Below are positions 18,980 through 28,335 of a stretch of 64,000 nt of DNA, in pieces. Under the pieces are notes generated by a model. That model worked only from the letters and a program-made list of their open reading frames with translations, had not been told where the DNA came from and made no database searches. The stretch is from Paludibacter sp. GTDB lineage: Bacteria > Bacteroidota > Bacteroidia > Bacteroidales > Paludibacteraceae. Within the stretch, counting starts at the first letter, position 1; the number at the start of each line of letters is the position of its first letter. A program made the position numbers and the translations under genes. The stretch spans positions 288,903-352,902 of the forward strand of contig JAQVAV010000003.1 in NCBI GenBank assembly GCA_028690665.1, in the 5' to 3' direction.

Positions 18980-20461
18980 TTATCTCATCAGCTGGCTCAT
19001 AACCGGCATCAGACTGTCGTGTATCATATTCGAAATCCAGAAAGGAGCCGAACCGATGGCTACAATCGCGATAATCAGTGTTACCACAGACAAACGCTCC
19101 CACCAAGTAGCGTCCGTCAGTTCTTCGTGATGCGGATCCTGCACTTTTCCATATAAAAGTTTCCCGACTACACGCAAAATATAAACCGCTGTAATTACAA
19201 TGGAAGATGCGGCAATAATCGTCAGTACACGGTGGAATATATCGGCATGCTGGAACGAACCGACAAAAATGGTCATTTCAGCCACGAAACCGCTTAATCC
19301 CGGTAATCCCAGCGAAGCCAGACCGGCAATTACATAACTTACACCAAGGAACGGAATTATCTTCATCAAACCGCCCATCTGCGTAATCAAACGTGTATGT
19401 GTACGTCCGTAAATCATTCCAATCAGAGCAAAGAACAAAGCCGTCATCAGTCCGTGCGAAAGCATTTGCATAATTGCACCGGTCATAGCCGTTTCGTTCA
19501 ACATTAAAATAGCAAACAACACCAAACCACAGTGGCTTACCGACGAATAAGCATTGATATATTTCAAATCAGTTTGAACAACGGCTGAAAAAGCACCATA
19601 AACCACACTAATACCCGTCAGAATTAAAAATATCCAGGCCATTTCGTGGGCAGCTTCCGGCATCAGATAAATGGCTACACGGAAAGCACCATAACCACCC
19701 AATTTCATAAGCACACCGGCGTGAAGCATTGAAACAGCTGTCGGCGCCGAAGCATGACCATCAGGCGACCATGTATGAAAAGGAAACAAAGCGCCCAGAA
19801 CACCAAATCCCATAAAAGTAAGCGGAAACAAATAATGCTGAACACCAAGCGGAATATGATTAGCAGCGATATCAAGCAAATTCATACTTTGAGCACCGGA
19901 GAAATAATAAATTCCCAAGATTCCGACCAACAAAAACGCCGAACCACCCATCAACATCAAAGTCAGCTTCATGGCGGCATATTCTTTTCTTCCGGTTCCC
20001 CAAATGCCAATCAGCAAATACATCGGTATCAGGGCAATTTCGTAGAACATAAACATGGTGAACAAATCGATAGAAATAAAGAAGCCGTACACTCCGATTG
20101 ACAACAGACAGAACCAGAGGAAAAATTCCTTCGGCATTGGGTCGATTCGCCACGAAGCAAAAACGCCGGTAAACACAATCAGTGACGTCAAAATAAGCAT
20201 GGCTACCGACACACCATCAACCCCGACAGAATAATGGATATTAAACGGAGCATACCAAATCACATCGGAAGTAAACAGCATTTCTGCCACGTTTCCGGCC
20301 TGACGTTCCGTAAGATACAGATAAGTAAGTATTCCGGATAAAATAACTAAAATTGACGCTCCCGTTGCTGCAATAAAATTGATCTGTCCGCGTGTTTTCG
20401 TAAAAAACAACGCGATCATCATCAACAGCGGAATCAGGACGAAAATGGATAAGATGTTCAT
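18980..20461 (-). CDS. nuoM: NADH-quinone oxidoreductase subunit M
   Basis: Second of three antiporter-like pump subunits. The ion-path residues lie in MFYEIALIPMYLLIGIWG, FPFHTWSPDGHASAPTAVSMLHAGVLMKLGGYG, and DLKYINAYSSVSHCGLVLF; the C-terminal half includes SLGLPGLSGFVAEMTIFVG. It has 493 residues and about 14 membrane segments. It lies 104 bp after nuoL and 74 bp before nuoN. Assignment to NuoM rather than the related Mrp/hydrogenase subunits rests on the complete nuo gene order. Confidence 0.95.
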   Translation of the reverse strand: MNILSIFVLIPLLMMIALFFTKTRGQINFIAATGASILVILSGILTYLYLTERQAGNVAEMLFTSDVIWYAPFNIHYSVGVDGVSVAMLILTSLIVFTGVFASWRIDPMPKEFFLWFCLLSIGVYGFFISIDLFTMFMFYEIALIPMYLLIGIWGTGRKEYAAMKLTLMLMGGSAFLLVGILGIYYFSGAQSMNLLDIAANHIPLGVQHYLFPLTFMGFGVLGALFPFHTWSPDGHASAPTAVSMLHAGVLMKLGGYGAFRVAIYLMPEAAHEMAWIFLILTGISVVYGAFSAVVQTDLKYINAYSSVSHCGLVLFAILMLNETAMTGAIMQMLSHGLMTALFFALIGMIYGRTHTRLITQMGGLMKIIPFLGVSYVIAGLASLGLPGLSGFVAEMTIFVGSFQHADIFHRVLTIIAASSIVITAVYILRVVGKLLYGKVQDPHHEELTDATWWERLSVVTLIIAIVAIGSAPFWISNMIHDSLMPVMSQLMR

Positions 20462-20565
20462 ATCTTTTTTACTTTCAACCGGTTTTGTATAAATAGAACT
20501 GCAACCGGTAAGTTTATTTCATTATATTTTAATTCTTTGTAAATCGGCTTGTTATTCCGTCAAAA

Positions 20566-22467
20566 TCAGATAAATATCACCAAAGCAGCAATAATCAATG
20601 CACCCAGCAAAATAACATAAGCATACTGCTGTATTCTTCCCGACTGGAACCATTTAATTTTCAGCGAGCCCCATTGTGTGACAGTAGCCAAACCATTCAT
20701 GGTTCCGTCAATCACATGGCGGTCGAACCACGCAATCGGCGTTGAAACGTGATTAAATATGATTTTTTTAGTGATAAACATGTACACTTCATCGATATAA
20801 AAACGATGACTTGCCGCTTTATGCAATCCGGCAAAAGTATTAGCCAGCTTATCGGGCAGCGGATTTTCTTTCCGGTACATATATCTGGCAAAGAAAATTG
20901 CAATCAGAGCAACCACGATACTCATTCCGGCAACCATAGGTTCAAGTTCCGACTCAAAAGGTTTTCTGTCGCTGCTCACAAATTCTCCGAAAGGAATAAA
21001 TCCAGCAAAAACAGTTACAGTAGCTAAGAAAATCAACGGAATAGTCATTGCCCACGGTGATTCGTGCGGCGTATGTTCCTGTTTGTGTTCTTTGCCCCAG
21101 AAAATATTATAATACAGACGGAACATGTAAAATGCAGTCAGGCCAGCAGTAAAACTCATCAAATATCCCAAAGCCGGTTCAAAATGCATGGTAGCACTCA
21201 AAATTTCGTCTTTACTGAAAAATCCCGAAAAAGGAGGAATTCCCGAAATAGCCAGACACGCCACGAGAAATGTAATATGTGTAACCGGCATGTATTTTCT
21301 TAAACCGCCCATCCGGCTCATTTCGTTGCTGTGAACGGCATGAATAATAGAACCGGCACCCAAAAACAACAGGGCTTTAAACATGGCATGCGTGAACAAG
21401 TGGAACATCGAAGCCATATAACCTAAACCTTCGTGACCACCGTAACCCGACACCCCGAGACTGACCATCATATAGCCAATCTGAGAAATGGTGGAAAATG
21501 CCAGCACACGTTTTATATCTGTCTGAACGCAAGCAATAACCGCCGCAAACAATGAAGTAAAAGCACCCACGTAGGCTATTCCGTGTAAAACATCCGGTGT
21601 ATAAAAATGATAGATCGGGAACAAGCGTGCTACCAAATAAACGCCGGCAACAACCATGGTAGCAGCATGTATCAATGCCGAAACAGGAGTCGGGCCTTCC
21701 ATAGCGTCCGGCAACCAGATATGCAACGGGAACATGGCCGATTTACCGGCACCACCTATAAATATCAACGCTGTTGCCCAACTTAAAACAGAAGCTCCCA
21801 TAAATGTTGCTCCTGTCATACCGGCAAAAACATTGGCATCGCCGGAAGTCAGAATTCCGAAATCGAAAGTTCTGGTATAGAACGATAATATGAGAATACC
21901 TATGAGAAAACCCAAATCGGCAAAGCGTGTAACAATAAATGCTTTTTTAGACGCGGCGACAGCTTCGGGTTTGGTGTAATAAAAACCAATCAGCAAATAA
22001 GAAGATACACCCACTAATTCCCAGAAAATATACATTTGGAAAATATTGGTAGCAACCACTAATCCAAGCATTGAAAAAGTAAACAACGAAAGAAACGCAT
22101 AATAACGTTCAAAGCCACGTTCACCTTTCATATATCCGAAGCTGTAAATATGTACCATCAACGAAACCGTGGAAACAACCACCAGCATCATGACGGAAAT
22201 CGGATCCAGCAAAATGCCCAAATCAATATGAAGTTGCTCGGTAAAACGAAGCCACTCTACGTGAAACGGGATCAACGTTTCATAGGTTCCGCTAAAACCA
22301 GCCGACGAAAAATATTTCCATGCGGTAAAATAGGACAGCAAAGCCACAATACCTAATACCGAAGTTCCGATACTTCCTGCAACCCGCGGTTTCCATTTCG
22401 AATCCACTAATCCCAACAGGATAAAGCTTAGTAGCGGTAAAATCAAAATCAATAATGTATACTGCAT
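20566..22467 (-). CDS. nuoL: NADH-quinone oxidoreductase subunit L
   Basis: Distal pump subunit of complex I, with the extra C-terminal lateral helix and anchoring segment that give NuoL its length (633 residues). Key motifs: FWELVGVSSYLLIGFYY, KSAMFPLHIWLPDAMEGPTPVSALIHAATMVVAGVYL, DIKRVLAFSTISQIGYM and GIPPFSGFFSKDEIL. About 16 membrane segments. It lies 69 bp after nuoK and 104 bp before nuoM. The C-terminal tail ends in a hydrophobic anchor (YAYVILLGALIIAALVIFI). Confidence 0.95.
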   Translation of the reverse strand: MQYTLLILILPLLSFILLGLVDSKWKPRVAGSIGTSVLGIVALLSYFTAWKYFSSAGFSGTYETLIPFHVEWLRFTEQLHIDLGILLDPISVMMLVVVSTVSLMVHIYSFGYMKGERGFERYYAFLSLFTFSMLGLVVATNIFQMYIFWELVGVSSYLLIGFYYTKPEAVAASKKAFIVTRFADLGFLIGILILSFYTRTFDFGILTSGDANVFAGMTGATFMGASVLSWATALIFIGGAGKSAMFPLHIWLPDAMEGPTPVSALIHAATMVVAGVYLVARLFPIYHFYTPDVLHGIAYVGAFTSLFAAVIACVQTDIKRVLAFSTISQIGYMMVSLGVSGYGGHEGLGYMASMFHLFTHAMFKALLFLGAGSIIHAVHSNEMSRMGGLRKYMPVTHITFLVACLAISGIPPFSGFFSKDEILSATMHFEPALGYLMSFTAGLTAFYMFRLYYNIFWGKEHKQEHTPHESPWAMTIPLIFLATVTVFAGFIPFGEFVSSDRKPFESELEPMVAGMSIVVALIAIFFARYMYRKENPLPDKLANTFAGLHKAASHRFYIDEVYMFITKKIIFNHVSTPIAWFDRHVIDGTMNGLATVTQWGSLKIKWFQSGRIQQYAYVILLGALIIAALVIFI

Positions 22468-22536
22468 AATTCCGTAGTTTATCCGACAAATCCGGGAAAC
22501 TCATTCTGATGCCGGATCGTGTCGTTTTATCTATGA

Positions 22537-22905
22537 TTATTTTTTTATTTCTTCAGGTGAATCCGGTTCTTTCAGTTCCTGCAAATTATCAACATCCACA
22601 TTGTTCAGATTCCGGTAAATATTAATCACAATAGCAATTGCAACCGCCGTTTCACAGGCCGAAATGGCAATGGTAAATATGGTAAAGAAGAATCCTTCCA
22701 TGTGACCGGGATACAAGTACCGGTTGAAAGCAGCAAAATTTATATCGGCTGCGTTCAGAATAAGTTCTATTGAAATCAAAATCATTAAAAGGCTTCTGCG
22801 GGATAAAAAGCCATATACTCCTGCAAAAAACATAATCAGACTTACAATAATATAACCTTCCAACGGAACAGAACCCGAAAAGAAATTATCAAACAAACCA
22901 GTCAT
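22537..22905 (-). CDS. nuoK: NADH-quinone oxidoreductase subunit K
   Basis: Small membrane subunit (122 residues) with three transmembrane helices. The conserved Glu-containing helices are in RRSLLMILISIELILNAADINF and TIAISACETAVAIAIVINIYR. The C-terminus carries an acidic tail (NVDVDNLQELKEPDSPEE) longer than in E. coli. It lies between nuoJ (32 bp) and nuoL (69 bp). Confidence 0.95.
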   Translation of the reverse strand: MTGLFDNFFSGSVPLEGYIIVSLIMFFAGVYGFLSRRSLLMILISIELILNAADINFAAFNRYLYPGHMEGFFFTIFTIAISACETAVAIAIVINIYRNLNNVDVDNLQELKEPDSPEEIKK

Positions 22906-22937
22906 TGATGAATATTTTTAATACGTTATTTTTATAA

Positions 22938-23444
22938 TTATGATCTTTTTCTGGCAATCATAATAGCACCCACCATACATGCCAGCAACAGAATACTAAT
23001 AGTCTCGAACGGAAGCAAATACTCAAATTTCTCGGTTCCCATAAGAGTCATACCCAATTGTTTTACGTTTATTTCGTTAGCCGGAACCAATTGATAAACC
23101 CTGTTGATATTGTGAAATATAATATGAGCGCAAAAGGCAAATCCGGCCACAGACAAAATAATGGACAAGATTCTCTGACGTTTCGGTTCGTTCGGAACCC
23201 GGTCCCCAGGTTTGTGCGTCAACAAAATAGCAAAAATAAACAGCACCATGATTCCGCCGGCATACACGGCCGTTTGCACCGCGAAAAGATATTCGTAGTC
23301 GAGCAACAGATATAAACCTGCCGTGGCTAAAAGCACGAACAACAAATACGTAGCCGAACGAATAAGCCTTTTAGAGCTTACAGCCATAATTGAAAATACT
23401 GAAATTACAATTGCCAGTACATAAAAAATAATTAGTTCAACCAT
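22938..23444 (-). CDS. nuoJ: NADH-quinone oxidoreductase subunit J
   Basis: Five-helix membrane subunit, 168 residues. The sequence LLLDYEYLFAVQTAVYAGGIMVLFIFAILLT holds the pi-bulge helix and the conserved Gly/Tyr residues of NuoJ. A 108-bp gap with a dispersed-repeat-like sequence separates it from nuoI; nuoK follows after 32 bp. It contributes to the central hydrophilic axis linking quinone reduction to the pumps. Confidence 0.94.
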   Translation of the reverse strand: MVELIIFYVLAIVISVFSIMAVSSKRLIRSATYLLFVLLATAGLYLLLDYEYLFAVQTAVYAGGIMVLFIFAILLTHKPGDRVPNEPKRQRILSIILSVAGFAFCAHIIFHNINRVYQLVPANEINVKQLGMTLMGTEKFEYLLPFETISILLLACMVGAIMIARKRS

Positions 23445-23459
23445 AATTTTTTATTTTAA

Positions 23460-23552
23460 GAAGATTTTTTAGAACCAAGAGCCAAGATTTTAGACAAGTA
23501 AAAATGAACTTCCGGAACTACCCGCTACCCATTTCTCACTATCCGCTTCTCG
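23460..23552. repeat. degenerate text-like intergenic repeat (nuoI-nuoJ gap)
   Basis: TAGAACCAAGAGCCAAGATTTTAGACAAG at 23469-23497 is closely similar to 62257-62290 (GAATCAAGATACAAGAACCAAGATATTAGACAAAAG) beside xylA. The next part (CTACCCGCTACCCATTTCTCACTATCCGCTTCTCGCTACTC) is a run of degenerate short repeats. It separates two genes of one operon. Confidence 0.6.
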
Positions 23553-24047
23553 CTACTCTTTATCTTCTTTTACAACTTTTTTCTTTTCTCTTAATTTTGA
23601 TCCTTCGTGATTCAACTGATGCACTAGTTTGTCACGTGTAAAAGTGGCATTCTCAAACTTATTACTAAATTCGATAGCATGTGACGGGCAGGAAATAACA
23701 CACAAATTACAAAATGTGCACATTCCCAAATCATAAATGTATTTGTCCAATACTTTTTTCTTTTTCCCATCTTCAGTTTCAATCATTTTAGAGACTACCC
23801 TGATTGTTCCGTTCGGACAATTCATCTGACAAATTCCACAGGCAGTACAGGCATGCTCGTTATTTTCGTCGTGAGGCATCACAAGTTCGGCCCGAAAACG
23901 TTCCGAAATCACCAATGTGTCACGATTTTCAGGATACTGGCGGGTTACTTTTTTAGTCCAGAATTCTTTCCATGTAACGCCCAGACCTTTCAACAAGGAA
24001 CTGATGCCTTTTAATAAATCGGAAATATATTGCGAAAATGTTCTCAT
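23553..24047 (-). CDS. nuoI: NADH-quinone oxidoreductase subunit I (2x[4Fe-4S])
   Basis: Ferredoxin-like subunit that relays electrons toward NuoB. Two CX2CX2CX3C motifs are present: Cys67, 70, 73 and 77 (CTACGICQMNCP) and Cys110, 113, 116 and 120 (CTFCNLCVISCP). It has 164 residues; an insertion of about 10 residues between the motifs contains Lys-rich EDGKKKKV. The C-terminal tail is charged and ends KKVVKEDKE. In a complex without NuoEFG, this subunit is a probable entry point for electrons from a soluble donor. It starts 33 bp after nuoH. Confidence 0.94.
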   Translation of the reverse strand: MRTFSQYISDLLKGISSLLKGLGVTWKEFWTKKVTRQYPENRDTLVISERFRAELVMPHDENNEHACTACGICQMNCPNGTIRVVSKMIETEDGKKKKVLDKYIYDLGMCTFCNLCVISCPSHAIEFSNKFENATFTRDKLVHQLNHEGSKLREKKKVVKEDKE

Positions 24048-24080
24048 TATTATTTTTCTCCCGTTTTATACAAACTGTTT

Positions 24081-25187
24081 TTAAAATATCTGGGTCAGGG
24101 TCAATCCGCTCAGAACCAAAATAACCATTAATAAAATGTTTACTAAATTAATCGGCAGCAGATACTTCCATTCCAGATTCAACAACTGGTCGATGCGCAG
24201 GCGCGGGAACGACCAGCGAACCCATAAACTGATAAATATCAAAACACCCGTTTTTCCAAAGAACCAGACATACGAAGGAATATACCACATAATCTGATTA
24301 AAAGCATCCCAACCTTTTATCTGAATCGGCATCCATCCACCCAAAAACACCGTTGCAGCAATAGCCGCGATAACAAACATGTTCAGATATTCGGCCAAGT
24401 AAAAGAAACCGAACTGCAATCCGGAATATTCGGTATGGTAACCGGCTGTCAGTTCCGATTCGGCTTCGGGCAAGTCGAACGGGCCACGATTAGTTTCGGC
24501 ATGTCCCGAAATCAAATAAATGATAAACGCTACGAATGAAGCAATGTGACCATTGAAAAGATTCCAGCAATAGCGTTGTGTCTCAACCATTCCACTTAAC
24601 TGCATGGTTCCGGTAAGCACCACTATTGTCATTAGGGCAAAACCGCCTGAAAGTTCGTAACTTACAAATTGTGCTCCGCTTCGCATCGCACCAATCATAG
24701 AATATTTATTATTACTCGACCAACCAGCCAACAAAACACCGATAATTCCCAGCGACGAAACTGCCGTCACATAAAAAACACCGATATTAAAGTCTACTGC
24801 CTGCAAACCCTTTCCAAAAGGAATGGCCCCGAAAGTAAGCATGGAAGCCACAATTATGAAAAAAGGCGCTGCATAGAAAAGAAATTTATCAACCTTATTG
24901 ACATGAATAATTTCTTTTATAAGAATCTTCAAAACATCGGCCACCGTCTGAAAAATACCGTACTTTCCTACCCTGTTCGGACCTATACGGGCCTGAAAAA
25001 ACGCAGTAATTTTACGTTCCACATAAATCAGAATCATAGCAATAACTGCATAAGTGGCCAACAAAGCTATGCCAACAATTACAAGTTCAATGAAAATAGC
25101 CCAAAAATCCGGCATAACACTTCGCAAAGCCGAGTCAAACCACCTTGTGAGTCCTGTAAATTCCAAAGGTTGTGAATAATGTGTCAT
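24081..25187 (-). CDS. nuoH: NADH-quinone oxidoreductase subunit H
   Basis: Membrane subunit that forms much of the quinone chamber. Diagnostic motifs: [43 protein letters not shown] and [15 protein letters not shown]. 368 residues and about eight membrane segments. It starts 117 bp after nuoCD and ends 33 bp before nuoI. The [16 protein letters not shown] loop carries the conserved acidic residues of the E-channel. Confidence 0.95.
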   Translation of the reverse strand: MTHYSQPLEFTGLTRWFDSALRSVMPDFWAIFIELVIVGIALLATYAVIAMILIYVERKITAFFQARIGPNRVGKYGIFQTVADVLKILIKEIIHVNKVDKFLFYAAPFFIIVASMLTFGAIPFGKGLQAVDFNIGVFYVTAVSSLGIIGVLLAGWSSNNKYSMIGAMRSGAQFVSYELSGGFALMTIVVLTGTMQLSGMVETQRYCWNLFNGHIASFVAFIIYLISGHAETNRGPFDLPEAESELTAGYHTEYSGLQFGFFYLAEYLNMFVIAAIAATVFLGGWMPIQIKGWDAFNQIMWYIPSYVWFFGKTGVLIFISLWVRWSFPRLRIDQLLNLEWKYLLPINLVNILLMVILVLSGLTLTQIF

Positions 25188-25304
25188 AAAATCTTATCAA
25201 ATTCTGTCTGATGTTGATGAGTTAACCCGTTACCGGTTATTTCCGAATCAGACAATTATTTTTTACTCCAAACGAAAAACGGGGAATAATTAATCGTAAA
25301 TATA

Positions 25305-26936
25305 TTACCGGTCAATATCCGGAATTACATAATCCATAGAACCGCCTATACCGATAAAATCCGAAATTTTTTCGTTTTCACAAATCAGCGGCATTACCGA
25401 CACAAGCGCCATGGAAGGCGAACGGAATTTCAAACGATAGGGAGTTTTGTCCCCCCGACTTTCGATATACACGCCAAACAATCCTTTACCGGCTTCGACA
25501 TGCTGAAAATATTCTCCTTCGGGCAATTTTATAATTGCTTTTGTTTTAGCACAATAATCACCTTCCGGAATGTTGTCGATCAATTGTTCAATGATATGAA
25601 GCGATTCTTCTATTTCGTCCAGACGATTCATATAACGGGCATACGAGTCGCCTTCGGTACGAATAATTTCCTTAAATTCTACTTTGTCGTAAAGCGCATA
25701 CGGATTGTATTTACGTACATCACACGACCAACCGGATGCTCTTCCAGCAGGCCCGGAAACAGCATAACTGACAGCATCTTCTTTTTTCAAAACGCCCACA
25801 TTAACCATACGTCCCAACGCAATTACGTTGTGAGAGAAAAAACGGTCGTATTCTTTCAGTTTATCGCGCATGTAGGGAATAAATGCTTTTACATCTTTCT
25901 GAAATTCGGGATAAATGTCGAACATGACACCGCCAACTACATTTTCGTTGATAATAAGGCGTCCGCCGCAAACTTTTTCAAAAATATCCAGAATAATTTC
26001 GCGTTCGCGCATTCCGTAAATGAAAGCTGTTGTTGCACCAAGATCATTGGTATGGGCTGACCACGCTAACAAGTGTGAATCAATGCGGTTCAGCTCATCC
26101 ATAATGGTACGAATATACTGGGCACGTTCGGGAACTTCGATACCAGCAGCTTTTTCTACACATATACAAAGTGCATGACGGTTTATGTTCGCTGAAAGAT
26201 AATCTAAACGATCGGTAAAATGAAGAATTTGCGGATAAGTAAGACTTTCACTAAGCTTCTCAATACCACGATGAATATATCCGCTATGAACATCTATCTT
26301 CTTTACTACTTCACCATCCAATGACGTACGGAAGTGCATAACTCCGTGGGTCGAAGGGTGTTGAGGGCCAATATTAATAATATAGTCGCCATCTTCAAAA
26401 ATATTGACGGTTTCTTCTACGAGTTTCCCATCCGGAGTTTCAACAATACGGGGAGCTGTGTCTATAATGTCTTTACTTTCTACCGAAACCGGATTCAAAG
26501 CCGGATCGGCATCATAGTCTTTTCGCAGGGGAAAGCCAACCCAGTCATCGTTCAGTAAAAAACGACGCATATCCGGATTATTTATAAAACGAATGCCATA
26601 CATGGCATAAACTTCGCGTTCATTAAAATGAGCTGTACCATACAAATCGGTAACCGAATACAGAAGCGGATTTTCCCGGTCGGAAGTTCCTGTTTTTATA
26701 ATTATTTCCTGAGAAGGATCTTTTGAGGAAGAGAGGAGATAAATAACTCCGAGCTTTTCGCCCCAGTCCATGCCTATTAAATAAACAAGGTAGTCGAATG
26801 GCAACTCAGCGTAATCGTGTAAAGTTTGTAGCAAAAAATGTAATTTCTGAGGTTCTACAGTGACGGTCAATTTTTCTTTATCGTCGAAAACCGCTTCTTT
26901 TACTGCATCCAGAATAATTTGTTTTATTTTTTCCAT
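25305..26936 (-). CDS. nuoCD: NADH-quinone oxidoreductase fused subunits C and D
   Basis: Natural fusion of the NuoC (30 kDa) and NuoD (49 kDa) hydrophilic subunits in one 543-residue protein. NuoC occupies about residues 1-145, with DLYGTAHFNEREVYAMYGI and the NuoC signature RRFLLNDDWVGFPLRKDY at about 124-141. NuoD begins near residue 185 with NIGPQHPSTHGVMHF, followed by HSGYIHRGIEKLSE. The C-terminus ends in the NuoD signature GSMDYVIPDIDR. The linker (about 145-180) is short. The fusion is known from E. coli and Bacteroidota. The quinone-site His and Tyr are in the GPQHPSTHG region. Confidence 0.95.
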   Translation of the reverse strand: MEKIKQIILDAVKEAVFDDKEKLTVTVEPQKLHFLLQTLHDYAELPFDYLVYLIGMDWGEKLGVIYLLSSSKDPSQEIIIKTGTSDRENPLLYSVTDLYGTAHFNEREVYAMYGIRFINNPDMRRFLLNDDWVGFPLRKDYDADPALNPVSVESKDIIDTAPRIVETPDGKLVEETVNIFEDGDYIINIGPQHPSTHGVMHFRTSLDGEVVKKIDVHSGYIHRGIEKLSESLTYPQILHFTDRLDYLSANINRHALCICVEKAAGIEVPERAQYIRTIMDELNRIDSHLLAWSAHTNDLGATTAFIYGMREREIILDIFEKVCGGRLIINENVVGGVMFDIYPEFQKDVKAFIPYMRDKLKEYDRFFSHNVIALGRMVNVGVLKKEDAVSYAVSGPAGRASGWSCDVRKYNPYALYDKVEFKEIIRTEGDSYARYMNRLDEIEESLHIIEQLIDNIPEGDYCAKTKAIIKLPEGEYFQHVEAGKGLFGVYIESRGDKTPYRLKFRSPSMALVSVMPLICENEKISDFIGIGGSMDYVIPDIDR

Positions 26937-26972
26937 TTTATTTCTCCCGAAATATGTTGTCGGATATTTAAT

Positions 26973-27557
26973 TTATTTTTTGTAGTCTGCGTCTTCTCTT
27001 TGCGGAGCTTTCAGAAATTGCTCCACTTTAATTTTTCGCTGCAATTGCATTAGTCCGTAGAACAAAGCTTCGGGCCTCGGCGGACAACCGGGAACATAAA
27101 CATCTACCGGAAATATTTCGTCAACGCCTTTCACCACATGATAAGAATTTACGAAAGGTCCTCCGGAAATAGCACATCCGCCCATGGCAAGTACATATTT
27201 GGGCTCGGCCATTTGATCATAAACACGTTTCAACAACGGAGCCATTTTGTGGACAATAGTTCCGGCCACCACCATCAAATCGGCCTGTCGCGGACTATTA
27301 CGGGTTACTTCCATACCGAAGCGGGAAATGTCGTGATGTGCAGCCGCTGCCGACATAAATTCAATTCCGCAACAACTGGTTGCAAAAATCAACGGCCATA
27401 CCGAATTGGACCTTCCCCAGTTAATCATGTCATCCAACTTACTTAAAACCACATTAACTCCATTGGCTTTCAGTTCTTCGACATAATGTTCAAGGTATTC
27501 ATTATCATTAAATTCACTATTGGGAATACCTTTTATTTTAATATCTTTTACTTCCAT
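26973..27557 (-). CDS. nuoB: NADH-quinone oxidoreductase subunit B
   Basis: Carries the terminal [4Fe-4S] cluster N2. Cluster Cys are the tandem pair at 62 and 63 ([11 protein letters not shown]), one in [12 protein letters not shown] and one in [11 protein letters not shown]. 194 residues. It overlaps the end of nuoA by 10 bp and precedes nuoCD by 36 bp, which indicates translational coupling with nuoA. The conserved [15 protein letters not shown] is present. Confidence 0.95.
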   Translation of the reverse strand: MEVKDIKIKGIPNSEFNDNEYLEHYVEELKANGVNVVLSKLDDMINWGRSNSVWPLIFATSCCGIEFMSAAAAHHDISRFGMEVTRNSPRQADLMVVAGTIVHKMAPLLKRVYDQMAEPKYVLAMGGCAISGGPFVNSYHVVKGVDEIFPVDVYVPGCPPRPEALFYGLMQLQRKIKVEQFLKAPQREDADYKK

Positions 27558-27901
27558 TTTAGAACACCTTTTCTCCAGGCATAGGCGAGGCCAAGCGCCA
27601 GAATTAATAAGAAAAACAAAATGCTGTACAATCCGTTAACTCCTAATTCCCGAACAATTGTTGCCCATGGAAAAAGGAATACAGCTTCTACATCGAACAT
27701 AAGATAAAGAATGGCATACAGATAATATCCTGCCTTAAATTGCATCCATGAAGTCCCGTGAGTTGGAATTCCACATTCATAGGGTTCACCTTTCTGAGGA
27801 TTGAACGATTTCGGTGAGAGTAAAATGGCCATTCCCAATCCGGCAACAACTAAAACTATTCCGGTAAGAAAAACAGCCAAAAACGCTGAAAGATTACTCA
27901 T
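27548..27901 (-). CDS. nuoA: NADH-quinone oxidoreductase subunit A
   Basis: Three-helix membrane subunit (117 residues), first gene of the operon. The loop [43 protein letters not shown] holds the conserved Cys/Glu/Asp residues of the NuoA family. Upstream lies a gene-free region of 434 bp facing a divergent permease gene. No TAnnTTTG element was found on the minus strand there, so the nuo promoter is unresolved. Confidence 0.95.
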   Translation of the reverse strand: MSNLSAFLAVFLTGIVLVVAGLGMAILLSPKSFNPQKGEPYECGIPTHGTSWMQFKAGYYLYAILYLMFDVEAVFLFPWATIVRELGVNGLYSILFFLLILALGLAYAWRKGVLKWK

Positions 27902-28335
27902 TTTGCATGTATTTTATTACATTTTTTTGAAAAACCGTGCAAAGAAAACACAAAATTTCTAATTACCTACTTTTTTCTCTAATTATTTTTCATTCACACT
28001 TAACAAAGCACAACAATACAACTCTTCGGACTATACACATAAACACCTAATATACAATAAAATACACAACAATAAAAATAGAATAATTAAATTGCAACCT
28101 TGTGAATTAGTATTATTTAACACAAAAAGAAATCATACTACATATCAATTTGCCTAAAAATTCACCGAACATTTACAGATTATTACAAAATGCATCCAAT
28201 TTCAAACAATACGGAATTTTATTTTATAAAATTTGAAATTTGAGTGATAAAAAATAAATAGTAACTTTGCGTGGAGTAAAAAATTTGACATTATTTCTGC
28301 ATTTTTATCAGTAAAAAGAGATTTTATTTTTCAAA
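27902..28335. other. divergent promoter region, nuo / amino-acid permease
   Basis: A gene-free, AT-rich stretch of 434 bp. A near-perfect Bacteroidota promoter for the permease is at 28239-28269. No comparable element for nuoA was seen, and no coding frame. Confidence 0.7.
28239..28269 (+). promoter_or_regulatory. Bacteroidota-type promoter for the amino-acid permease
   Basis: TTTG at 28239-28242, 19 bp, then TAACTTTG at 28262-28269: an exact match to TTTG-N19-TAnnTTTG. The predicted start near 28276 leaves a leader of about 60 nt. This is the best promoter match in the window. Confidence 0.75.

Noticed and set aside
24669..25175. 168-codon open frame antisense to nuoH
   Set aside because: Shadow of nuoH in the opposite strand; no domain or start context.
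25500..26060. 186-codon open frame antisense to nuoCD
   Set aside because: Lies entirely opposite a strongly conserved gene, and its sequence is the low-complexity Phe/Asn/Ile-rich type produced by reading the complement of real codons.
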